From NCBI GenBank assembly GCA_000824825.2, contig LM655215.1, forward strand, positions 227-61,863: a stretch of DNA of 61,637 nucleotides, in the 5' to 3' direction. This document shows, one piece after another, positions 30,539-38,720 of this stretch. The notes beneath the pieces are model-generated. The model saw only the letters and a program-made list of their open reading frames with translations. It did not search any database and had not been told where the DNA came from. The translations under genes were made by a program, and so were the position numbers. The DNA is from Mesorhizobium sp. ORS 3324. Lineage in GTDB: Bacteria; Pseudomonadota; Alphaproteobacteria; Rhizobiales; Rhizobiaceae. Every line of letters starts with the position of its first letter. The stretch's first letter is position 1.

Positions 30539-31237
30539 ATGAAGACTCTCGTCGTCTGCTCCGGCGGATTGGACTCCATTTCCCTTGCTCACAAAGTGGC
30601 AGCGGAGCACGAACTCGCCGGCCTGCTATCCTTCGATTACGGCCAAAGGCACAGCAAGGAATTGGACTTCGCCAGCCTTTGCGCGGAGCGCCTGAACGTC
30701 CCGCACAGCATCATCGACATTCGCGAAATCGGCCGCGGCCTTTCCGGCTCCGCGCTGACCGACAATGTGGAGGTACCCGATGGGCACTACGCCGAAGACA
30801 TGATGAAGGTTACGGTGGTGCCCAACCGGAACGCCATCATGTTGGCCATCGCCTTCGGCTTCGCGGCCGCGCGCAAGTCGGAAGCGGTGGCGACGGCCGT
30901 GCATGGTGGCGATCACTTCATCTATCCGGACTGCCGACCAGCCTTCATCGACGCTTTCCAGATGATGCAAGACCGCGCGCTCGAAGGCTACGCGAATATT
31001 CGACTCTATACGCCTTATGTGAATCTCACAAAGGCGGACATAATTGAGGATGGAGCCCGCCACGGCACGCCATTTGCGGAGACCTGGTCCTGCTACAAGG
31101 GCGGCAAGCGTCACTGTGGACGGTGCGGGACGTGCGTCGAGCGGCGCGAGGCGTTTCATCTCTGTGGCCACCCAGATCCCACCGACTACGAGGACGCCGA
31201 CTTCTGGCTGGACGCGTTGCGCAGGAGGGGGGTGTAA
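30539..31237 (+). CDS. queC: 7-cyano-7-deazaguanine synthase QueC
   Basis: A 232-residue PP-loop ATPase that turns CDG into preQ0, precursor of queuosine and related deazapurines. The ATP loop CSGGLDS is at residue 7 and the zinc cysteines are in CYKGGKRHCGRCGTC. ATG at 30539 follows AGGAAA. It overlaps queD by one base (TAATG), giving a queCDE operon. No queF lies in the window, so the end product could be tRNA queuosine made with genes elsewhere, or a deazapurine metabolite. Confidence 0.96.
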   Translation: MKTLVVCSGGLDSISLAHKVAAEHELAGLLSFDYGQRHSKELDFASLCAERLNVPHSIIDIREIGRGLSGSALTDNVEVPDGHYAEDMMKVTVVPNRNAIMLAIAFGFAAARKSEAVATAVHGGDHFIYPDCRPAFIDAFQMMQDRALEGYANIRLYTPYVNLTKADIIEDGARHGTPFAETWSCYKGGKRHCGRCGTCVERREAFHLCGHPDPTDYEDADFWLDALRRRGV

Positions 31238-31593
31238 TGTTCCGCATCACCAAGGAATTCCACTTTTCAGCCTCTCATCAACTCACGTCCCTGCCGCCTG
31301 ACCACCAGTGCGCGCGCCTGCACGGGCATAACTACATCGTCGAAGTGGAGCTATCGGGCAAGGAACTGAACGAGCACGGCTTTGTCCGCGACTATCACGA
31401 TTTGGCACCGCTCAAACGTTATATCGACGATAAATTCGACCACCGACATCTCAATGACGTGCTGGGGCATGAAAAGGTTACCGCGGAATGTCTGGCCAGA
31501 CACTTTTATGAATGGTGCAAGGCACGCTTGCCCGAAACCACGGCCGTGCGGGTTAGCGAGACGCCGAAAACATGGGCCGAATGCCGGCCATGA
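31237..31593 (+). CDS. queD: 6-carboxy-tetrahydropterin synthase QueD
   Basis: A 118-residue T-fold enzyme of the preQ0 pathway. Zinc-binding histidines appear in FHFSASHQL and ARLHGHNY, and the catalytic cysteine is in QCARLH. HRHLND and the late glutamate region ETPKTWAE are also conserved. The stop overlaps the queE start (ATGA). Confidence 0.95.
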   Translation: MFRITKEFHFSASHQLTSLPPDHQCARLHGHNYIVEVELSGKELNEHGFVRDYHDLAPLKRYIDDKFDHRHLNDVLGHEKVTAECLARHFYEWCKARLPETTAVRVSETPKTWAECRP

Positions 31594-32324
31594 CCGATAC
31601 GCATCCCGCAATCCGCGTGAGTGAGATTTTCGGGCCGACGATCCAGGGCGAGGGCGTGCTCATCGGTCTGCCGACGGTCTTCGTCAGAACCGGCGGGTGT
31701 GATTATCGCTGTTCCTGGTGCGACAGTCTGCATGCGGTGGACAGGCAATTCCGGGATGAATGGCAGATGATGTCCTGCGACGCCGTGTGGCAAAAGATTG
31801 TCGCGCTTTCCGGCGGCCGCCCGTTGATGGTTTCGCTGTCAGGCGGCAATCCGGCTATCCAGCCTTTCGGTGCTCTCATCAAACGAGGCCATGACGAGGG
31901 CTACCGATTTGCTCTGGAAACCCAAGGTTCCGTGGTCCGGGAATGGTTCGCCGAACTTGACGTGCTGGTCCTTAGCCCAAAGCCGCCGTCAAGTGAAATG
32001 AGGACCGATTGGGCTATTATCGAGGCATGCTTCCAGGCGGCGCAGGACAAGCCGCAAGTCGTGCTGAAGCTCGTTGTTTTCGACGAAAATGACTATGCCT
32101 TTGCGAAAGAGGCCGCGGCGAGATTTCCGCGACTTCCAGTCTATCTGCAACCCGGCAATCACACGCCGCCACACCCCGGAAATGAAGACGCTCCTGTCGA
32201 CGTTGATGGAATAATGAAACGCATGGAGTGGCTGGTAGACAGCGTCACCGGCGACAGGTGGTTCGAAGCCCGCGTATTACCACAGCTGCACGTTATGCTC
32301 TGGGGCAACAAACGAGGCGTTTAG
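31590..32324 (+). CDS. queE: 7-carboxy-7-deazaguanine synthase QueE
   Basis: A 244-residue radical SAM enzyme contracting the pterin ring to CDG. It begins with the family block EIFGPTIQGEG and carries the cluster motif CDYRCSWCD. SLSGGNPAIQP and KPPSS follow. The ATG at 31590 overlaps the queD TGA. Third gene of queCDE. Confidence 0.95.
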   Translation: MTDTHPAIRVSEIFGPTIQGEGVLIGLPTVFVRTGGCDYRCSWCDSLHAVDRQFRDEWQMMSCDAVWQKIVALSGGRPLMVSLSGGNPAIQPFGALIKRGHDEGYRFALETQGSVVREWFAELDVLVLSPKPPSSEMRTDWAIIEACFQAAQDKPQVVLKLVVFDENDYAFAKEAAARFPRLPVYLQPGNHTPPHPGNEDAPVDVDGIMKRMEWLVDSVTGDRWFEARVLPQLHVMLWGNKRGV

Positions 32325-32737
32325 CCAGCACTCGCCGGGGCGACAGCCTTCGGCATCCCATAGCAAGAAATCGACAATCAAGATGCCGATCGCAGCCTCG
32401 TAAAGAGCTTGCGTCGATGGCTTTCCTGTCGCTGCCAGGCAGCATGTAGGCCCAGAGCGACACTCCACCCTGACCGTCGGCCCTTCTGTCGAATAGGCAC
32501 GCGCCAGCGGCCAGTGCAGAAACCTGCATAAGCAAGATATGCAGGATCCTCCGCGTTTCTCGCGTCGCCGCAGTTTTGGCGCGGCGCTTGCTGCGACGTT
32601 GTCGCGTTCGACTGAGGCGCCGCGATGAGAGGCCAGGCTGCTATATGCAGCCACATGAACCCTCGCAATTTCCCGTGCTGCGGAAATGGCTAGCAATCGA
32701 TCAAACGCGATTGACGCGAATTTTACGATCAAAATGC
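32325..32737. other. Intergenic, nothing recognised
   Basis: No supported gene between the convergent ends of queE and hemN. Frames on the minus strand are open but cysteine- and arginine-rich without familiar sequence. Confidence 0.45.
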
Positions 32738-34087
32738 TCAAACTGCAGCTGAGTGCCTGGCCGTTCCACCCTCGAAATATTTGTCGAACTTCGCCGCAAT
32801 GCTCCTTACGAACGGGCGATTTTCCGCCGGCACGACGAATCGGTCGCCTTGGAGTTCGAGCAGTCGAGCAGGATCATTAAGGGCTATGGAGCTTGCCTGA
32901 CGGAGGAGCTTCTGGCCGGCTTTCCCGAAGCTCTCCACCAAGTCGATCGCCGAGAAGGCGAAATCGCACATCAGTCGCTCAATGATCCAGCCCCGGACGC
33001 GATCGTCGTCGGAAAATGCTATGCCGCGGACGGCGGCCAGCTTCCCGTCTTCCGTCATGCTCCGGTATTCGCCGGTCGAAGGCATGTTCTGCACATAGCC
33101 TTGACGAAACCGGCCGATGGACGAAGAGCCAAGTCCAATCAACGTCTCGCAGCGATCCTCGGTGTAACCCTGAAAATTGCGATGCAATTCTCCCGCGCGG
33201 GCCGCTATCGCCAACGCATCGCCCGGCCTTGCGAAATGGTCGAGCCCGATTGATTCGTATCCATTGTCCTCGATCGCTCGCGCAGCAAGTTGCGATTGCG
33301 CAAACCGCTCCGTCGGACCGGGGAGCCATGCCTCGTCGATCATCGTCTGATGTTTCTTGAACCAGGGCACGTGAGCATAGCCGAACAGGGCGATCCTGTC
33401 CGGTTCCAGGGTCAGCGCCTGCGCCACGGTGGAACGCACGCTCTCGCTGGTTTGATGCGGCAGGCCATAGAGCAGATCAAGGTTCACGGAATCTACTCCC
33501 CGGGAGCGAACGCCATCGACGACTGCCTTGGTCTGCAACAAACTTTGCTCGCGGTTGATCGCTCTTTGCACTTTCGGATCGAAGTCCTGCACGCCGAGGC
33601 TCGCCCTGGTCATGCCGATTTCGGCAAGCGCGTCGAGGCGGACTCCGTCCATATCGTTCGGATCGATCTCGACGCTGATTTTGGCATCATCGAGAAAATC
33701 AAAATTGTCTCGCAGCGCCGTCCCCAATGTCACCAGATGCTGCGGCTTCAGCATGGTCGGCGAACCGCCCCCGAAATGAACCGCGCGAACTCGGCCCTTG
33801 CCGCTGACAAGGCTGCCAACCGTCGCGATCTCTGCATACAACGACTGCAAATAGGCGGCGACCGGCGCATAGTGACGTGTATGTTTGGTATGGCACGCGC
33901 AAAACCAGCAGAGCCTGTCGCAATAGGGAATATGCAGGTAAAGCGATAGCTCCCCGCCGCCTTCGAGTGCCTCCAGCCAGCCGCGATAAACGACCGCATC
34001 GATACCTTGATGGAAATGCGGTGTGCTGGGGTAACTGGTATAGCGCGGGACATTCTCACCAAGTCTGGCAGCAAGTTCCGATCGCAT
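32738..34087 (-). CDS. hemN: Oxygen-independent coproporphyrinogen III oxidase HemN
   Basis: A 449-residue radical SAM enzyme making protoporphyrinogen without oxygen. It has VPRYTSYPSTPHF at the start, the cluster motif CDRLCWFCAC with the extra cysteine of HemN, HFGGGSPTML and the YGLPHQT block. It supports haem supply in the low-oxygen nodule. I chose the ATG at 34087 (MRSELAARLG); an upstream extension is possible. Divergent from fnrN, which in rhizobia activates hemN. Confidence 0.94.
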   Translation of the reverse strand: MRSELAARLGENVPRYTSYPSTPHFHQGIDAVVYRGWLEALEGGGELSLYLHIPYCDRLCWFCACHTKHTRHYAPVAAYLQSLYAEIATVGSLVSGKGRVRAVHFGGGSPTMLKPQHLVTLGTALRDNFDFLDDAKISVEIDPNDMDGVRLDALAEIGMTRASLGVQDFDPKVQRAINREQSLLQTKAVVDGVRSRGVDSVNLDLLYGLPHQTSESVRSTVAQALTLEPDRIALFGYAHVPWFKKHQTMIDEAWLPGPTERFAQSQLAARAIEDNGYESIGLDHFARPGDALAIAARAGELHRNFQGYTEDRCETLIGLGSSSIGRFRQGYVQNMPSTGEYRSMTEDGKLAAVRGIAFSDDDRVRGWIIERLMCDFAFSAIDLVESFGKAGQKLLRQASSIALNDPARLLELQGDRFVVPAENRPFVRSIAAKFDKYFEGGTARHSAAV

Positions 34088-34255
34088 GTCGTGGTCAACC
34101 TGTTTGAGTCGCCAACTGTGGACGCACAGATGAGCCAAAGCACTGATTTCGGTCAGCCTCCAGCATGACAAACTGCCGCAAGGATTTCTCTACCGTCGAT
34201 TGTTATCGTGCCGGCGCTTGGGACCGGGAGGGCGATCAGATCGGGAGAGCGATCA

Positions 34256-35020
34256 ATGACACTACGGCACGGTCTTCACAGTTCCGGCATCCCCGTCTAT
34301 TGCCTGTCTTGCCTGGCACGGCACCGTGGCCTCTGCAGCGCGCTCGATCCAGATCGTTTGGCCAAGCTCGCCAAGACTTCGTCACGGCACAGGGTCGAAC
34401 GGGGCGTCGAACTGATTGGCGATGCCGAGACCCTCAACAGCTATTCGAACGTGCTTTCGGGCGTGGTGAAGCTGACGAAGAGCCTCTCGGACGGCCGCCA
34501 GCAAATCGTCGGTCTCCGGTTCGCGCCGGATTTTCTGGGACAGCCCTTCAAGGCGAAAAGCGCGATCCATGCCGAAGCGGCAACGACTGTCTCGATATGC
34601 TCGTTTCCGAAAGCGGCAATCGAAGAGATGATGAAGCAATCACCGGAGCTCGAGCATCGCCTGCTCAAGCAGACGCTGAAAGAGCTCGACGAAGCACGCG
34701 AATGGATGGTGACTCTGGGCTGCAAGACCGCCCCTGAGAAGGTAGCGAGCTTTCTTCTCATGATCGCCCGCAACATCGATTCCAGTGTTGGCCCGGCGGT
34801 CAGATCGGCGCGCTTCGATCTGCCGCTGACGCGCGCCGGCATCTCTGATTTCCTTGGAATTACAAATGAGACGGTGAGCCGTCAGCTGACCAGACTGAGA
34901 ATGGACGGCGTGATCCGGATCGAGAACAGCCGCCGTGTCACGGTAGACGACATGAGCCGGCTGGAACAACGTTGCGGTGGGCGGTGGCCGAGGCGAAACC
35001 GCCCTATTTACGAGACCTGA
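34256..35020 (+). CDS. fnrN: Oxygen-sensing Crp/Fnr regulator FnrN
   Basis: A 254-residue Crp/Fnr-type regulator. Cysteines 16, 19, 27 and 115 (CLSCLARHRGLC, then VSICSF) match the oxygen-sensitive [4Fe-4S] ligands of FNR, and the recognition helix is LGITNETVSRQLTRLR with the E-SR contact residues of FNR. The cluster separates it from FixK. ATG at 34256 follows CGGGAGAG. Expected targets are microaerobic genes such as hemN and fix genes; I found no clear TTGAT-N4-ATCAA box in the shared promoter. Confidence 0.92.
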   Translation: MTLRHGLHSSGIPVYCLSCLARHRGLCSALDPDRLAKLAKTSSRHRVERGVELIGDAETLNSYSNVLSGVVKLTKSLSDGRQQIVGLRFAPDFLGQPFKAKSAIHAEAATTVSICSFPKAAIEEMMKQSPELEHRLLKQTLKELDEAREWMVTLGCKTAPEKVASFLLMIARNIDSSVGPAVRSARFDLPLTRAGISDFLGITNETVSRQLTRLRMDGVIRIENSRRVTVDDMSRLEQRCGGRWPRRNRPIYET

Positions 35021-35817
35021 GCGTTCCGCTCCTGCCTCGCTTGCCTGGCCCGGGACAGGGCTCGATCGCAATCGAGCGCGATGCGTCGCCGCAAGCTTTC
35101 GAAAAAGTGACATAGCATCTATCGAACCGAGAATCCGTTGTGGCCGCTGCTGATGCTGAGATAGGCCACAGTTTCGTGGCCAAGATGTTTGCCGATGAAC
35201 TCGCCGGTTATCGGGTCGTCGATGCCGAAGAACTGCTTGACCGACCACGCGAGGAACAGTTGCCAGCTGTTGCCGGGCTACCGCTCCAGCAGCGACACTT
35301 GGGGACACTAACTAAACATGGATCCAATACAATAGGTGGACAGAAGATATTTGAAGTAGGCAAGTGGGGGCTGTCGGGCGGGCGGCATTTGATGGCCCGT
35401 TCCGCGCGCGCGTGGCGGACCTGTAAGGTCCCGAAGTGGCCGATGAGGTAGAGGGGCCGTGCGTTCCGGCCGCGACCCCGGGCCAATCATCGAGCGCGTC
35501 CAACGCCACCTTGAGGCTCGCCAGGAGCGCGAGCAGCAACTGGCGAACCCGGCAGGCACGATCCTGGGACGAACTCTCTCAAGGTGGTCCAACAGATTGA
35601 GACGCCTCACTCCGCTGACCCCATATGTGGACGGCACGCTTATCGCACGATGTTGAGTAACGATTAATCGGATCGCTTGCGATCATATGTCGGGCCTTTG
35701 CGTCCCGCGTCTCGGATCGATCGATCACACCAACTGCTCATTCTCTTGCAAGTTCCGGCACCAGCTCAGCACGTCAGCACGGCAACAGTAGAGATGTTCC
35801 CGGTGTCTGGCCGCTTT
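35021..35817. other. Degenerate region, no intact gene
   Basis: A minus-strand reading ending at 35119 (WSVKQFFGIDDPITGEFIGK, then HLGHETVAYLSIS) looks protein-like for about 48 codons but has no start and no family I recognise. The rest holds nothing. Confidence 0.4.
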
Positions 35818-36110
35818 CTATGCGACGCGCCCCAAGGCTGGTGGCATAGGCTCCGCTCTGTAGATATCGCCGCTCGTTATTACCTTCCAGGCGATGCGCG
35901 CGATATTGTTCGCTAGCCCCACGGCAGCCAGTTTCTGCGGCTTGTGCTTGAGTAGGCCGCCGAGCCAGGGTGAGACGGCGCCTCGGCCGCGTCGGATATG
36001 CCTGATAGCGATAGCCCCGGCCACCAGCACGCTGCGCAAGGTTTCGTCGCCGGCGCGCGTGAGCACGCCGAGCAGAAGGAGCTTGACCTCAACAACCCAA
36101 TCAGAGAAGC
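35818..36110 (-). mobile_element. IS110-family transposase C-terminal remnant
   Basis: The frame LTRAGDETLRSVLVAGAIAI followed by SPWLGGLLKHKPQKLAAVGL and ANNIARIAWKV is the C-terminal transposase_20 domain of IS110/IS1111 elements. The N-terminal DEDD domain is absent. It lies at the downstream edge of the RiPP region. Confidence 0.75.
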
Positions 36111-36179
36111 CTGCTAGAGCTCATTTGCTCCCAGCCGGAACCGGTCACCGAATTTCACTTGGTGGATGCTAGCCACCCC

Positions 36180-37802
36180 TCATGATTGTCGTCCTGCCCA
36201 TGCCGTGTCGCCGTAGATGGCGACGCCCGCGGCATGCGGCCTGCCAAGGGGAAGATCGTCGAGATCCTCTTCGATCACCCCTGCCGCGTAAAGCTGGTCG
36301 AGCAGGTCGGCGGCTGCAAGGGCGCTCGCTCCGTCCGTTGCGACCCGCATAATCAGCTCCGAAGCTGTATAGTTGCCGGACGCGATTAGTTGGCCAACGG
36401 AAATCGGAACGAGCTCGTCGAGCACCCAATGCTCAGTATTGCGTGAGCGGAGACGGAAGTGCCGGTTCCCTGCCTCGTATTGCAGGTCTTGGCGGAAGCG
36501 GATCGGCAGGTTGGGAGGTGGGCTTTCGAGCATATGCTTGTCAACGATGCTCTCGAGCCCTTCCCGGAACTCGTCAGGTGTCCTGAAGAAACGTTGAGCC
36601 ACGATCCGGTACCCGAGAGGCCAGCGGTCGCTACCCGGTACCGGCGCCACCAGTTGCAAACGCCCCTTCCGCATATTTACGAGGAAGCCGGAAACACAGG
36701 CGATTGTCGTGGGATAGCCCTCCGGCAAGAGGGTTGCTTCATCTTTGTTGGTTGCCTTGAGCTGCTCCTTTCGCTCTCGCGCGCGCCCGGTAACAGCCTT
36801 TGCGGTCGGCCCATCCTTGCCCTGCAGGATGAGTTCGACCCCCATCAGGTCCTCGGGCGAAAACGCCGCGTGAATCTGATCGAGATGTTTCGTGCTTAGT
36901 ACCGAAAAACGATTTGGCACGCGACCGTAACGTTCGAACAGTTCGAGCACGCGCCTAGTGAGTGCTTGATCCTTTAGCGGGGCGGCCGTCGTCGTTTGTG
37001 GCAATTCGCCCGTGATTTGATAGAAGTCAAACAGAAAACGGTCGTAGTCCGGGTTATCGATTGGGTCTGTAGCCCAGTAGCAGAAGCCAGTGCGGACCGC
37101 CGGACCAAACATATCGCTCGCGGCACCGACCACGCCGCGCCAAAGCTCAGCATGCTCCTCACTATATTCATAATAACCCTTGAAGCGGTCCGCCGAGAGG
37201 CCGCAGAACCAGCAACCGACGGTGCAGCCTTCACTGAGCTCGAATGCGATGGTGTGGTGCGCGATCGACGTCCCCAATTCGCCCAATTCGTCGTTACAGC
37301 GCCGGATCTGGCGCTCGCGCCAGGCATGAAAGCGAGGGTTAATCGTCGACATTTCGCCTTGGCGGCGCACGAGGTCTCGATGGCGCAACATCTCGCGCAT
37401 ATACTCATCCCACATCATAGCTAGCGGCCACGGGGCAGACTCCGATTTGAAGCGGTACTTCACGTAGTCACCGCACCAGAGCGGCAGTATCTGCATTGGG
37501 TCAACTTCGATCCCGTAGGACGCGGTCACTATTCGAGGGTTGTCGACGTTCTCCGAAAGCGCCGTACGGAACTTCCTATCACCGGCCAGCCGCTCCATGA
37601 AGCGTTTGATGTGTGACAACGTGCGCCGTTCCTCTGGCGTGCGCCGGTCAAAAACTTGCCGCCAGCCGTCGCTGCGAGCGTGCAGGCGAGCCGCTGAAGC
37701 GGCCCCTTGTCGGCTTGATGGCATAATCTCATGCTCGACGAGGTTTGCTTTCATGTTCTCTTCAGGCTCGTCCAAGCCAAAGCTGCCAGAACTAAATTTC
37801 AT
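36180..37802 (-). CDS. Radical SAM peptide epimerase, PoyD-like
   Basis: A 540-residue radical SAM protein with the cluster motif CTVGCWFC at residues 193-200 inside FELSEGCTVGCWFCGLSADR. This and the long C-terminal region match the family annotated as radical SAM RiPP maturation amino acid epimerases (PoyD type), which turn L- into D-residues in precursor peptides. Residues 62-110 (FMERLAGDRKFRTALSENVD, then YGIEVDPMQILPLW) look like a Nif11-like segment that may bind leader. ATG at 37802 shares a base with the precursor stop (TGATG), so the two are translationally coupled. An in-frame TTG precedes it. Confidence 0.8.
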   Translation of the reverse strand: MKFSSGSFGLDEPEENMKANLVEHEIMPSSRQGAASAARLHARSDGWRQVFDRRTPEERRTLSHIKRFMERLAGDRKFRTALSENVDNPRIVTASYGIEVDPMQILPLWCGDYVKYRFKSESAPWPLAMMWDEYMREMLRHRDLVRRQGEMSTINPRFHAWRERQIRRCNDELGELGTSIAHHTIAFELSEGCTVGCWFCGLSADRFKGYYEYSEEHAELWRGVVGAASDMFGPAVRTGFCYWATDPIDNPDYDRFLFDFYQITGELPQTTTAAPLKDQALTRRVLELFERYGRVPNRFSVLSTKHLDQIHAAFSPEDLMGVELILQGKDGPTAKAVTGRARERKEQLKATNKDEATLLPEGYPTTIACVSGFLVNMRKGRLQLVAPVPGSDRWPLGYRIVAQRFFRTPDEFREGLESIVDKHMLESPPPNLPIRFRQDLQYEAGNRHFRLRSRNTEHWVLDELVPISVGQLIASGNYTASELIMRVATDGASALAAADLLDQLYAAGVIEEDLDDLPLGRPHAAGVAIYGDTAWAGRQS

Positions 37803-38170
37803 CAACTGGCGACCGCAATAGCAATTACAATAACGATGACGACCGCGACGGTTGCGGCCTTTTCCCCGACTTGCAGGGGGCTCATGGATAAATGCGGATC
37901 TGAATTAGCCAACGCGACCGTATGTACAAGGCCGGTCGAAACAATCGAACCACGATTGCGGCAAGCAATCGAGCGCAGCTTCTTACTTAACCTTCCTTGG
38001 CTTTTCGCACGTATATGACTTCTAACCTCGTCAAGCGTGATGTCGTAGCCGAGGCCCTTTCCAACCGCTACAATCGATGCAAGCCCTCCAGCGCGTGGTT
38101 TGAGGTTTGCGAGCGGACTGCTTTTTGCTCCAAGATCGTTGATGAATCGCTCTACTTCAGTTCGCTGCAT
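37802..38170 (-). CDS. RiPP precursor with Nif11-type leader and Val/Ile-rich core
   Basis: A 122-residue peptide. Residues 1-55 look like a Nif11 leader (VERFINDLGAKSSPLANLKP, SIVAVGKGLGYDITLDEVRS). Residues 105-122 read AATVAVVIVIVIAIAVAS, an almost pure alternation of Val, Ile and Ala ending at the stop, as expected for a polytheonamide-like core to be epimerised. The ATG follows AAAAGGCG. Directly followed by the PoyD-like epimerase gene. The leader cleavage point is unclear; no double-glycine site stands before the core. The hydrophobic tail could alternatively be a membrane segment, but the leader and enzyme argue for a modified peptide. Confidence 0.75.
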   Translation of the reverse strand: MQRTEVERFINDLGAKSSPLANLKPRAGGLASIVAVGKGLGYDITLDEVRSHIRAKSQGRLSKKLRSIACRNRGSIVSTGLVHTVALANSDPHLSMSPLQVGEKAATVAVVIVIVIAIAVAS

Positions 38171-38244
38171 GCTATTCGCCTTTTGCTTAATGTGGGCAAG
38201 CTCTCCATCTCGCCCTCACAAGCGATCGGATGCTGCTCTGACCA

Positions 38245-38260
38245 AGCAAGCGCCGTACCA
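38245..38260 (-). promoter_or_regulatory. Sigma-54 promoter candidate for the RiPP operon
   Basis: Minus strand reads TGGTACGgcgcTTGCT: correct GG-N10-GC spacing, perfect -12 and one mismatch in -24. It sits 75 bp before the precursor ATG. No exact TGT-N10-ACA lies within 250 bp. Confidence 0.6.
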
Positions 38261-38720
38261 ACTCAAAAATTGCTGATTTAGCGTGTTGTCGGACCGCACC
38301 GCATCGTCGACTTGCTGACCCTCGGAACGACAATTTGGCAGATTTGTTACAAAGTTCTCGGTAACCGGGCGGGCAACGTACCGCTGCGCCTCAACAACCT
38401 CGTCGCCGATCGGCGGCAATCCAATGTCGGTTAAGCACCCTCCCAACCATGGTCGAGGTGAGGCCGATCAGGGGCCGTCGATCTCGAGCAGAGTTGTAAA
38501 GACGTAGATCACGCCGACCCGCTTTATGCCGAAAGTTTTAACACCGGTTTGTGAGGAATTGTCGCCGCTTGCCGAATTGCCAGGGCCAAGCGCGTGCCAA
38601 GCGATCGAGCTGCGCCACCATCGACGTCCATTTTTTCGCAGCCGGTTCACACCATACGTGTCCTGCGGTGCGGAGACGTCCGCCGCCTGGCTCAGATGAC
38701 TCTTGGACTGAACGAATCCG
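38261..38720. other. Intergenic between glycosyltransferase and RiPP precursor
   Basis: No supported gene. A weaker sigma-54-like element TGGCACGcgctTGGCC (minus, 38584-38599) has a full -24 but poor -12. A 76-codon TTG-started frame (38216-38446, minus) has no ribosome site. Confidence 0.4.

Noticed and set aside
38584..38599. Second sigma-54-like element upstream of the RiPP precursor
   Set aside because: The -12 box TGGCC is poor. Mentioned in the intergenic entry but not counted as a promoter.
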